This document shows positions 7,851-15,485 of a stretch of DNA of 64,000 bases, piece by piece. Position numbers and translations under genes: made by a program. Positions within the stretch are counted from its first letter, which is position 1. Each line of letters opens with the position of its first letter. This stretch comes from Dehalococcoidales bacterium (GTDB lineage Bacteria; Chloroflexota; Dehalococcoidia; Dehalococcoidales; UBA2162): positions 1 to 64,000 of the forward strand of contig JAFGCW010000066.1 in NCBI GenBank assembly GCA_016932435.1, given 5' to 3'. The notes beneath the pieces were generated by a model. The model was given only the letters and a program-made list of their open reading frames with translations, searched no databases and was not told the origin of the DNA.

Positions 7851-8615
7851 TCAGCGTGTTATGCCTGATTTATTCGTCAGTGACGCAATCGGGAGGAATT
7901 CTTCTTTCTGGGCGATCCTCTCTTCGTAGAAAACTCCTCGACGCCAGTATACTCTGTAGGCCCCGGGGCCGTCTTTCGAGGTCAGGATCCTGTATCTGTC
8001 ATCGAGTATCTCTATCGCGCAACAATTATCGACGGCAATGGCGATTCCCGGGTTTTTTCTCATCAGGTCTTTCAGATGAGGTTTCCTGTCAGTCTCAACG
8101 TCGTAATGAGGGCAGAACAGACCATTAATCAAGTTCAATCCCCGTACTCTGATCAGACCGGCTTCCGGATTTTTAAATTTCCATGAATCCGAACTGCCAT
8201 ACCTGAACCAGCATATAGCCCCGGCACTTAATCCGGAGAGTACCGTACCTTTTTCATATGCTTCCAGCAGTATCTTATCCAGGCCGGTTTTTCGCCAGCG
8301 TTTCATCATCCTGAGCGTGTTGCCGCCGCCGATATATATAATATCTGCCTTCTCAACCTTTTTATGAATCTCCCAGTATCGCGGATTTTCGCGGGTAAGA
8401 CACAATGTATCGATTCTACACCCGAGTCTCTCCCCGAAATGTTTATAAATGGCATCAATATATGTTTCTGAGTCGTTGGTGGCTGTCGGGATAAACAACA
8501 GCACAGGCCTGTCTTGCCCGCTTAACCTGATTATTTCTTCATCTATCGCGGTTGTCTCGACAGAATAACCCGGCCTGCCGATCTCACCGCCGCCCAGGGC
8601 GACTATTTTTCCCAT
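7851..8615 (-). CDS. Peptidase S51 (dipeptidase E / cyanophycinase-like)
   Basis: A 254-residue class I glutamine amidotransferase-fold serine peptidase. It shows the N-terminal KIVALGGGEIG, the YIGGGNTLRM motif, and the nucleophile elbow GLSAGAICWF with the catalytic Ser near residue 130. HYDVE lies in the C-terminal half. Family members cleave dipeptides with N-terminal Asp or cyanophycin-type bonds. I chose the ATG at 8615 because GGGAG precedes it. The longer open frame runs antisense through the cupin gene and is not credible. It is transcribed away from the cupin gene. No cyanophycin synthetase is seen, so a dipeptidase role is more likely than cyanophycin breakdown. Confidence 0.88.
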   Translation of the reverse strand: MGKIVALGGGEIGRPGYSVETTAIDEEIIRLSGQDRPVLLFIPTATNDSETYIDAIYKHFGERLGCRIDTLCLTRENPRYWEIHKKVEKADIIYIGGGNTLRMMKRWRKTGLDKILLEAYEKGTVLSGLSAGAICWFRYGSSDSWKFKNPEAGLIRVRGLNLINGLFCPHYDVETDRKPHLKDLMRKNPGIAIAVDNCCAIEILDDRYRILTSKDGPGAYRVYWRRGVFYEERIAQKEEFLPIASLTNKSGITR

Positions 8616-8686
8616 TTTGCGAACTCCCGATGGAAATTGTAGCATATTACGGCAGCATACGGATAAAAAATAGCAGGTTGTTCTTA

Positions 8687-8716
8687 TTGATATGACGATT
8701 CTGAAACGAATATAAT
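8687..8716 (+). promoter_or_regulatory. Sigma-70 promoter for the cupin gene
   Basis: TTGATA and a perfect TATAAT are separated by 18 nt. The site is 28 bases upstream of the cupin start codon, which has AAAGGAG at good spacing. Confidence 0.65.
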
Positions 8717-8744
8717 CAGATACGCTCGAAAAAGGAGAATTTTT

Positions 8745-9194
8745 ATGTCTGAGAACAAGTACGGAAAATATTTCCTGAAAGAACCCTGGGGAATCATTCA
8801 TCCGGGAACACCTCCTGATGCACCGGTGTACATCGGACTTGGCCAGGAGGAACCGGTTAAAGAGTGGGATGAACCCCTGACACAGGTCCTGCGGCCGATA
8901 TATTACCCGTATAAAATGATACCGAACAGTCATAAACACCCGGTGGCGGAAATCCTTTATTTTATAGGCGGCGATCCGATGAATTTCAAGGAATTCGGTG
9001 CCGAAGTTGAGTTGGTAATGGGAGAGGGTGAGGATACAGAAACCTTCACCATCACCAGTACTACCTGGGTGTATGTTCCGGCGAACCTGCCGCACTGCCC
9101 TTTGGATTTCAAGAGGGTGGATAAACCGATCATGTTCGGACATATAATGTTCTCACCCATATACCAGACCGCAACCGGGACCGGCCACCCGTAA
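8745..9194 (+). CDS. Single-domain cupin protein
   Basis: A 149-residue protein with one cupin beta-barrel. The first metal-binding motif is visible as SHKHPVAEILYF and the second as VYVPANLPHCPLDF. Between them lies GEDTETFTITSTTWVYVPA, a layout shared with both halves of the bicupin encoded at 45643-46545, including the GAEVELVMGEGE stretch (GAEIDVFLGEDNE in the bicupin). The two are clearly one family. A metal-dependent enzyme or small-molecule binding role is possible, but none can be named. A strong promoter and Shine-Dalgarno site suggest good expression. The downstream hydrolase follows after 39 bases and may be co-transcribed. Confidence 0.85.
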   Translation: MSENKYGKYFLKEPWGIIHPGTPPDAPVYIGLGQEEPVKEWDEPLTQVLRPIYYPYKMIPNSHKHPVAEILYFIGGDPMNFKEFGAEVELVMGEGEDTETFTITSTTWVYVPANLPHCPLDFKRVDKPIMFGHIMFSPIYQTATGTGHP

Positions 9195-9233
9195 TCTAAT
9201 AACGGAACAGATTCGTTCAGAGTATTTCATGCT

Positions 9234-10124
9234 ATGAAAAAGTGGTTAAGATACGGACTAATTCTGATAGTAATCATTATCGTTGCTTTTATCGGTATGT
9301 CCGGTTATATGGGTTATTCTATGACCCGGCAGGAGAGAGTTCTACTGGTAAGAAATCCGGGAGATGTCGGACTTGCCTATGAAGAAGATATTTTTCCTGA
9401 CATAGACGGAGAAATAATACTAAGAGGCTGGTTTCTCACTAGCAACAACAGCGATCGAGTCATTCTAATGGTGCATGGCAATGGAGCAAACAGGGATGAT
9501 CCAACGATAGGAACACTGGATATAGCCGCCGGGCTGGTAAATCATGGATATAACGTTTTAATGTTCGATCTAAGGGGATGCGGGGAGTCCGCAGGTGACA
9601 TGGTTTCCGGGGGGTATCACGAAAAAAAGGACGTACTCGGGGCGGTGGAATATGTCAGGAAACGCGGTTTTGATAATATCGGTGTAATGGGATTTTCCCT
9701 GGGAGCTGTTTCTTCGCTGTTAGCAGCGGCGGAGACGGAGGATATAGACGCTGTTGTCGCTGACAGCAGCTACGCCGACTTAAACGATATCATGAAACCG
9801 GAATTTTCAAAACGAACTCATGCTCCCCAGGTATTACTAAACCCGATACTGTTAATGATTAAGGTTATGTTCGGAGTCGATTTCAATGCTATCAAGCCGA
9901 TTGATTGCGTGCGGGAGATAACACCCCGACCGGTTTTCTTTATTCATGGGGAAGAAGACGATACGATACCGGTCGAACACGCCGACAGGCTTTACCAGGC
10001 TGCAGAAAATCCTCTTAACGAACTGTGGTTAGTACCGGATACCAATCACGTTAGGGCATATATAACTCACCCGGAAGAATATGTCAGTAGAATTACAAAG
10101 TTCTTCGATGCAACCTTAAAATAG
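9234..10124 (+). CDS. Membrane-anchored alpha/beta hydrolase
   Basis: A 296-residue protein with an N-terminal TM anchor (residues 4-30) and an alpha/beta hydrolase fold. The nucleophile elbow is GFSLGA with S155, the oxyanion region is MVHGNGANRD, and the acid is in HGEEDDTIP. The catalytic His is in TNHVRAY near the C-terminus. This matches the family of BAAT/peptidase S9-like or YtaP/BEM46-type hydrolases that act outside the cytoplasm while tethered to the membrane. The substrate is unknown. It probably shares the promoter of the upstream cupin gene. Confidence 0.88.
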   Translation: MKKWLRYGLILIVIIIVAFIGMSGYMGYSMTRQERVLLVRNPGDVGLAYEEDIFPDIDGEIILRGWFLTSNNSDRVILMVHGNGANRDDPTIGTLDIAAGLVNHGYNVLMFDLRGCGESAGDMVSGGYHEKKDVLGAVEYVRKRGFDNIGVMGFSLGAVSSLLAAAETEDIDAVVADSSYADLNDIMKPEFSKRTHAPQVLLNPILLMIKVMFGVDFNAIKPIDCVREITPRPVFFIHGEEDDTIPVEHADRLYQAAENPLNELWLVPDTNHVRAYITHPEEYVSRITKFFDATLK

Positions 10125-10126
10125 AC

Positions 10127-10249
10127 TTACCAATCGAAAAGACATGGTGCAATCCTATTACCCTTTTCCCCGGTTACGAGTTCACCTTCCTTTTCCACCT
10201 CAGGCAGGACAGAGGGTGTCTCTAAAATACCATTGTTGCCTTTACAGAC
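10127..10249 (-). pseudogene. Possible C-terminal gene remnant
   Basis: On the minus strand a 40-codon open stretch with convincing protein-like composition ends at a TAA (10127-10129). It reads NNGILETPSVLPEVEKEG, then GELVTGEKGNRIAPCLFDW. It has no start codon and is preceded by an in-frame TAA. It could be the surviving 3' end of a decayed gene. I cannot name the family. The neighbouring 370 bases up to the next gene show only short broken frames, which fits decay. Confidence 0.3.
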
Positions 10250-10387
10250 TTACTGATATTTGTGTCAACCTTAGCTGTGGAGTGTATTACTGGGCAGTAT
10301 CTTAATGCAACTGTGAGTATCCTCCATCAAAAACAGCCCTCTCTTTTTCAAAAGGTAGTTTGGTTTAAAACTATGGTATTTTCGAGG

Positions 10388-10415
10388 GTCTCCCTTTCCA
10401 TTTGGAGAGGGAGAC
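10388..10415. repeat. 28-nt near-perfect hairpin in an intergenic region
   Basis: A stem of about 12-13 bp (GTCTCCCTTTCCA paired with TGGAGAGGGAGAC, one wobble) has a very small loop. No T-run follows, so it is not a typical terminator. The flanking AG-rich sequence resembles the dispersed palindromic CTCTCCC/GGGAGAG elements common in many genomes. It lies in the 492-base gap between the hydrolase and ferredoxin-type genes. Confidence 0.6.
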
Positions 10416-10527
10416 AACTCGTAACAGAGGGAGAGGTTAAAAAGATACTGAAAAAATTTTGAGGAAAGCCGGCAGAAGTAAGGTAAATACTTACTAAAAA
10501 TATATACAGAACCGTGATAAAAAAACA

Positions 10528-10556
10528 TTGACATGCCCTGTATCTGATAATAATAT
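10528..10556 (+). promoter_or_regulatory. Strong promoter for the winged-helix ferredoxin-type gene
   Basis: A perfect TTGACA -35 box is separated by 17 nt from TAATAT. It lies about 60 bases upstream of the GTG start of the ferredoxin-type gene, which has AAGGAGA as ribosome binding site. Confidence 0.7.
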
Positions 10557-10616
10557 GAAGCGTGCAGTAATAACCGTTTTTCCCGGTTAATAACACAAAT
10601 AATAAGGAGATTATAC

Positions 10617-11693
10617 GTGAGTAATACAGATACCATTTACACAGAACTCCAGAAGCATCTTGATAAGCAGGCTGTAGGTTTTCCGGCAACGAAGTCGGGA
10701 GTAGAAATCAGTATTCTGAAAGAACTGTTTACGCCGGAACAGGCAAGTCTGGCGATACACCTGAGTTTTGAACCGCGGACAGTAAATGAAATCCATGCCA
10801 ATGTCCATGATAATAGCCTGTCTCCGGAGAGAGTAGAGAGACTACTTCGTAAGATGGTAATTAACGGTGCGATCGGAGTTGTTGAAAAGGACGATGATAA
10901 CTGCTATTACTTAATGCCCCTGCTTATAGGAGTGGTCGAATGGCATGGCGGCAGAGCGACTTCACAATTCTGGGTTGATTTCAGCAAATACCTGGCCGAA
11001 GGATACGGGAAAGCCTACGCAACAACTAAAGTATCACAAATGCGGACTATCCCTGTTCAAAAGAGTCTTAGTGCAGAACATAAGGTAACCACTTACGACC
11101 AGGTCAGAGACATTATTGCTAACACGGACGGACCTATATCGATAGCTCAATGTATGTGCCGGGAAGGTGCTAAAAGTAGAGGAGAGCCCTGTAAGGTAAC
11201 ATCGCGAACCGAGACCTGTATGAGCTTTGGCGACTGGGCGCATCACTTTATGAAACTCGGAGCGAAAGAGATATCAAAAGAAGAAGCCCTGGAGATAATC
11301 CGGCAGAATGAGGAAGACGGTCTTGTCCTGCAGCCGACCAATTACCAGAAGCTGGATTTTATCTGCTCATGCTGCGGCTGTTGCTGTGGAGTCCTGAAAA
11401 TTCAGAAAATGCTGCCGAATCCGGCGGCTTTCTGGGCTCATAATTTCTATGCGGAAGTCGATATGGAGTTGTGCACCGCCTGCGGGATATGTGCTGAAAA
11501 ATGCCAGGTCGATGCAGCGACGATAGATGAACAGAATGGATACGCGACCATTAATCTGGATCGGTGTATCGGGTGCGGCAACTGCGTGGCGAATTGCCCG
11601 TCCGAAGCAATGCAGATGAAGAAGGTTGAGGTTGAGACAGCCCCTCCGGAAGAAAGGACTGACCTGTACCGAATACTGGCGGAGAAGGGATAA
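10617..11693 (+). CDS. Winged-helix protein with Cys-rich core and two C-terminal 4Fe-4S clusters
   Basis: A 358-residue protein. The N-terminal part (about 30-105) looks like a winged helix (SLSPERVERLLRKMVINGAI). A middle region has AQCMCREGAK, a TETCMSFG Cys and an unusual FICSCCGCCCG block. The C-terminus is a bacterial ferredoxin-type domain, CTACGICAEKC and CIGCGNCVANCPSEA. It is a paralogue of the 364-residue product at 42651-43745, with the same order of modules. Similar proteins are annotated only as 4Fe-4S binding proteins. The winged helix could bind DNA or simply be a dimer module, so an Fe-S redox sensor or an electron carrier are both possible. GTG start, strong promoter. Confidence 0.85.
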   Translation: MSNTDTIYTELQKHLDKQAVGFPATKSGVEISILKELFTPEQASLAIHLSFEPRTVNEIHANVHDNSLSPERVERLLRKMVINGAIGVVEKDDDNCYYLMPLLIGVVEWHGGRATSQFWVDFSKYLAEGYGKAYATTKVSQMRTIPVQKSLSAEHKVTTYDQVRDIIANTDGPISIAQCMCREGAKSRGEPCKVTSRTETCMSFGDWAHHFMKLGAKEISKEEALEIIRQNEEDGLVLQPTNYQKLDFICSCCGCCCGVLKIQKMLPNPAAFWAHNFYAEVDMELCTACGICAEKCQVDAATIDEQNGYATINLDRCIGCGNCVANCPSEAMQMKKVEVETAPPEERTDLYRILAEKG

Positions 11694-12686
11694 CTGGAAA
11701 ATCAGATAAAGTCTGTACCCTCGAAGGTAGTTTTACGCTTAACCGGTGATCTGCGTTTACGCAGTGAAAACTGGAGCCTGACCGAGTTCGGAGACCTGTT
11801 TGCGAGATTGGAAAACGAAATTGACTATCCCGGTTCTCTCAGGAGATATGTACGATACTTCGGTGAGACCGGTGATAACACCGAACTGCGTTTTTTCGGA
11901 ACAGCTGTTGATTCCGTAACTCCAATACCGGCTGGAATGGTTTCACTCGAAATCGATGAACAAAAAATTACTGTTTATAAACCGGAGAACAGTCACCCGG
12001 CTGTTTCGTGGCAGAGTCCGATTGACTGGGACTGGCTGGACAGGTCGAATCCTAACGCTCCTCTGGGTGAGTTTACTGCCGGTGTACCCCGGGAAGGGCT
12101 GTCCGGAACCGGTGGTTCGGAAGTCCGGTTTATTGTATCAGCCAACTCCTTTTCTCAAGAGGGGAAAGTGCCGGACGATGATGTGCATCTTGTCGAGTAT
12201 GATCCTTCATGGCCTGACAGGTTCCATGAAATAGCGGACTGGCTGAGAAATACCATATCACCCGACATCGCGCTACGCATAGAGCATTACGGCAGTACGG
12301 CGATCCCGGGTATCCCGGCAAAACCGGTGATAGATATACTAACGGAAGTACCGTCGTTTGCCGAAGCCAGGCATAACCTGATCCCCCTGTTTAACCGGCC
12401 GGAATGCGAGTACTGGTGGTACGACGAACACATGGTATTTATCATCCGTGATGGATCGACGGGGCTGCGGACACACCATATCCACGCGGCACCGGAAGGA
12501 CACCGAGTCTGGGAAGGACTTTTATTCCGCGATTGCCTGCGGAAACACCCGGATGATGCGCAAAGATATGCAGCTTTCAAGTACCGGCTTGCCGAATCTC
12601 ACGGTAACGACCGTGAAACGTATACAAAATTAAAAACCGATTTTGTGCGTGAGATAACTGACAAGGCATCAAAACACGAGGGATGA
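11694..12686 (+). CDS. GyrI-like effector domain fused to GrpB/UPF0157 nucleotidyltransferase-like domain
   Basis: The C-terminal 160 residues match the GrpB/UPF0157 family (VHLVEYDPSWPDRF, IEHYGSTAIPGIPAKPVIDI, HIHAAPEG), a nucleotidyltransferase-fold family of unknown substrate. The N-terminal part (FFGTAVDSVTPIPAGMVSLE) resembles a GyrI-like small-molecule binding domain. The first usual start is TTG at 11808, but coding-looking sequence (VVLRLTGDLRLR, SLTEFGDLFARLENE) runs in frame back to the codon after the preceding gene's stop. No ATG, GTG or TTG occurs there. CTG at 11694, just behind GGAGAAGGGA, is the best candidate start, and I use it here as a hypothesis. If wrong, the gene begins at 11808. 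Confidence 0.7.
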   Translation: MENQIKSVPSKVVLRLTGDLRLRSENWSLTEFGDLFARLENEIDYPGSLRRYVRYFGETGDNTELRFFGTAVDSVTPIPAGMVSLEIDEQKITVYKPENSHPAVSWQSPIDWDWLDRSNPNAPLGEFTAGVPREGLSGTGGSEVRFIVSANSFSQEGKVPDDDVHLVEYDPSWPDRFHEIADWLRNTISPDIALRIEHYGSTAIPGIPAKPVIDILTEVPSFAEARHNLIPLFNRPECEYWWYDEHMVFIIRDGSTGLRTHHIHAAPEGHRVWEGLLFRDCLRKHPDDAQRYAAFKYRLAESHGNDRETYTKLKTDFVREITDKASKHEG

Positions 12687-12718
12687 TACTTACAATTCCG
12701 TATAAGTGAGGTTGCTAG

Positions 12719-13990
12719 ATGGTTAGTTACTCAAATACCAGTGAAATTGCAGGCCTCCGTAATGCCCTTGTAGATAAACTAATAGAAATGGGCTGTATTC
12801 AATCTCAACACGTTGAGGAAACATTCAGAATCATCCCCCGCCACCTGTTCGTACCAGGAGTCGATTTGGATAAAGTATACAGCGACAACTCGATTCCGAC
12901 TAAATACATCGACGGGAAACTGGTGAGTTCATCCTCACAACCTGCCATAATGGCTATCATGCTGGAACAACTCGGACTACAGCCGGGACACCGCGTTCTC
13001 GAAATAGGTGCCGGAACAGGCTTTAACGCGGGGCTTATGCAGCACATGGTGGGTGATTCGGGAATGGTAGTAACGGTAGACATCGATAAAGATGTTGTCG
13101 ATAGTACCCGAGAGCATCTAAAATCCGCTGGTCTGGATAGAGTATGTACAGTTTGCGGTGACGGTGGGTTGGGCTGTGCCGATCATGCACCTTATGACAG
13201 GATAATCCTGACAGTAGGAGCCTGGGATATCGTACCAGCATGGTTGGATCAGTTAAAACCTGGTGGACGATGATTACTGCCCCTGGAAATCACAGATGGT
13301 ATTCAAAAATGCGTTGCCTTTGAAAAGAAGAATGACTGCCTGGAGAGTGTATCGGTGCGGGACTGTGGATTTATGACTCTCAGGGGCGCTTTCGTAAAGC
13401 CGCAGGACTCCATACCAATTTCCGTTGGTCCGGAATCAGGTCTGAGAATTTTGGTTAAAGAAAGAGTCAAGGTAGATGGTGATGAAATCTATAGACTGCT
13501 ATCCGGTCCGAGTAAAGACCATGCTGCAGGTATACAGGTAAATCCCAATGAAGTGTTTTTCGGGGGATTGTCTCTCTGGCTGAGTTTGCGAGATCCGAGT
13601 CTGTGTTCGCTGACGGCAGAAGGTCAATCAGTGGACCAGGAAATTATGCCTTGTTTCCTGGTAATCCAGTCGATACAGAAGTTATGCGTAACTATTGGTC
13701 TATTGGAAGATGAGGAGCTTTGTGTATTCGTTCGTCCTCCCGAGCAGGATTCATCTGTAGAACAACCCGAAGGATACGAAAAATTCGAATTATACGTCCG
13801 GAGTTACGGATCAGGAACAGAGCTCGCGGAACGTCTTATCGAGCAAACCAAATCTTGGGATGCTGCAGGTCGTCCATCCAGCAACGGGCTTCGTGTCAGA
13901 GTTTACCCGAGAGATGCCGAATATGCACTATCAATGGATGGATATGTTATCGACAAAGAGTGGACCAGAATCTTTATGAGATGGGAATAG
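12719..13990 (+). pseudogene. Protein-L-isoaspartate methyltransferase-like gene interrupted by an in-frame TGA
   Basis: Codons 1-184 encode an L-isoaspartyl O-methyltransferase-like domain (RIIPRHLFVPG, SSSSQPAIMAIMLEQL, SAM motif VLEIGAGTGFNAG, ending QLKPGGR). Codon 185 is TGA at 13271-13273. The same frame then continues without a shift with LLPLEITDGIQKCVAFE and SVSVRDCGFMTLRGAF, the expected continuation of this family, to the stop at 13990. A frame starting at 13355 covers the second half (211 residues). A single nonsense change, or an assembly error, best explains this. Selenocysteine is unlikely because the position is normally hydrophobic. The C-terminal half is the extension seen in longer actinobacterial-type members. 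Confidence 0.85.
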
Positions 13991-14009
13991 TCATCAATGC
14001 TGTTGATTT

Positions 14010-15470
14010 CTAACCGCCGGTGAACATCCGGGCAGCGGACTCGGCGATATCCATTACCCAGCCGGGAGCTACACCGAGTACCAGGACACCAAGGCAACAT
14101 ATGGCTAAAGTCAGTCTCAGAGCTGCAGAGGAAGGTACTTTATCTTCGGAATCGGGTTCGCCGAACCACATCACCTTGACGACCCGCAGGTAATAGAATG
14201 CGGATATGACGCTGTTTAATACGGCGACCAGGACAAGCCACAGCAGACCGTTCTCGACGGCACCGCGGAAAATGTAGAACTTGGCCATAAATCCGACTGC
14301 CGGCGGCATTCCGATCAGTGAGAACAGGCAGAGTGTCATCGCCAGCGTCAGCAGGGGAGCGCGCTTCAGTATCCCGGAAAAGTCCTGTATCAGGTCGGTG
14401 CCGACTTTATTGGTAATAGCAATTACCGCTGAAAACACGCCGAGGTTAGTCAGCGTATACGCAGCAAGGAAGAACATCACCCCGCTCTGTCCGGCTCTGT
14501 CGAGGGCGACGGATGCACCCATGGTAGCCAGTCCGACCATCAGGTAACCCGCCTGGGCGATGCTTGAGTAACCAAGCATACGCTTGATATTTGTCTGCTT
14601 TATAGCACTTAAATTACCGACGAACATGCTGATAATGGCCAGCCACGCGAAAACCAGGCCCCAGTTGGTGCTGAGCCAGTCCGGCATACCGAAGGCGGAG
14701 TAGAAGATGCGAAGGATTATGGCGAATCCTGCCGATTTACTGGCTACCGAAAGGAAAGCGGTGATAGGAGTTGGAGCGCCTTCGTAGACATCCGGTACCC
14801 ACATCTGGAATGGTACGGCGGCAATCTTGAAGCCGAATCCGGCTATCATCAGTACTATACCGACAATCAACGCCGGGCTGGAAGAGACCGCATCCGGGGC
14901 GATAGCCTGTATCGCGACGGCGATCCGTGTTAACTGGGTTTCGCCGGTCGTACCGAATACAAGCGCCATTCCGTATAGTAGAACCGCTGACGATATCGCG
15001 CCAAGAAGCAGGTATTTCAGTGAAGACTCGGTGGATTTTTCATCCTTGAGGAATCCGGACAGGACGTATAACGAGATACTGGCGAGTTCCAAGGATACAT
15101 AAAGGGTAATCAATTCCCTGGCAGCTGCCATCAGCATCATTCCAAGGGTGGAAAGCAGGATAAGAGCATAGTATTCACCACGGAACTTGCTGAGTTTCGA
15201 GACATAATCCGTTGAAGCAAGGATAATGAGAGCAGCTATGCCGACAAACAGCAACTTGAAGAAAATGGCGAACCCGTCGACGGCCAGCATATTGCCGAAG
15301 GTACCTTCGAATGTCCCTCTCATGGATATGGCGAAAGCTCCGGACACGATAAGGCCGATTATACTCAATACCGCCAGGACGCCTTTACGCTCGGTAAAGA
15401 GGTCGACCAGGACAACCACCAGGGCGGTAGCTGCCAGGCTTATTTCAGGTATAAACAGTCCTAGATTCAA
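14010..15470 (-). CDS. nuoN: NADH-quinone oxidoreductase subunit N (complex I antiporter-like)
   Basis: A 486-residue polytopic protein with about 14 TM helices. It is a Mrp-type antiporter-like subunit forming one of the proton channels in the membrane arm. Conserved features include YVSLELASISLYVLSGF with the key Glu, GFGFKIAAVPFQMWVPDVYEGAPTP (split here as positions about 215-240) and NIKRMLGYSSIAQAGY. It starts at TTG behind GAGGGATATGA. It is the last gene of the nuo operon, 15 bases after nuoM, and ends 19 bases from the convergent broken methyltransferase gene. Confidence 0.95.
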   Translation of the reverse strand: MNLGLFIPEISLAATALVVVLVDLFTERKGVLAVLSIIGLIVSGAFAISMRGTFEGTFGNMLAVDGFAIFFKLLFVGIAALIILASTDYVSKLSKFRGEYYALILLSTLGMMLMAAARELITLYVSLELASISLYVLSGFLKDEKSTESSLKYLLLGAISSAVLLYGMALVFGTTGETQLTRIAVAIQAIAPDAVSSSPALIVGIVLMIAGFGFKIAAVPFQMWVPDVYEGAPTPITAFLSVASKSAGFAIILRIFYSAFGMPDWLSTNWGLVFAWLAIISMFVGNLSAIKQTNIKRMLGYSSIAQAGYLMVGLATMGASVALDRAGQSGVMFFLAAYTLTNLGVFSAVIAITNKVGTDLIQDFSGILKRAPLLTLAMTLCLFSLIGMPPAVGFMAKFYIFRGAVENGLLWLVLVAVLNSVISAFYYLRVVKVMWFGEPDSEDKVPSSAALRLTLAICCLGVLVLGVAPGWVMDIAESAARMFTGG

Positions 15471-15485
15471 ATCATATCCCTCGCT

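Noticed and set aside
8616..9143. N-terminal extension of the S51 peptidase frame
   Set aside because: It runs antisense through the well-supported cupin gene, and a good ribosome site marks the start at 8615.
10271..10689. Two overlapping minus-strand frames between the hydrolase and ferredoxin-type genes
   Set aside because: They have low-complexity, Cys/Tyr/Phe-rich translations, no ribosome site and no protein-like pattern.
13355..13990. Independent gene for the second half of the methyltransferase
   Set aside because: It lies in the same frame after one TGA and completes the family domain, so it is treated as part of one broken gene.
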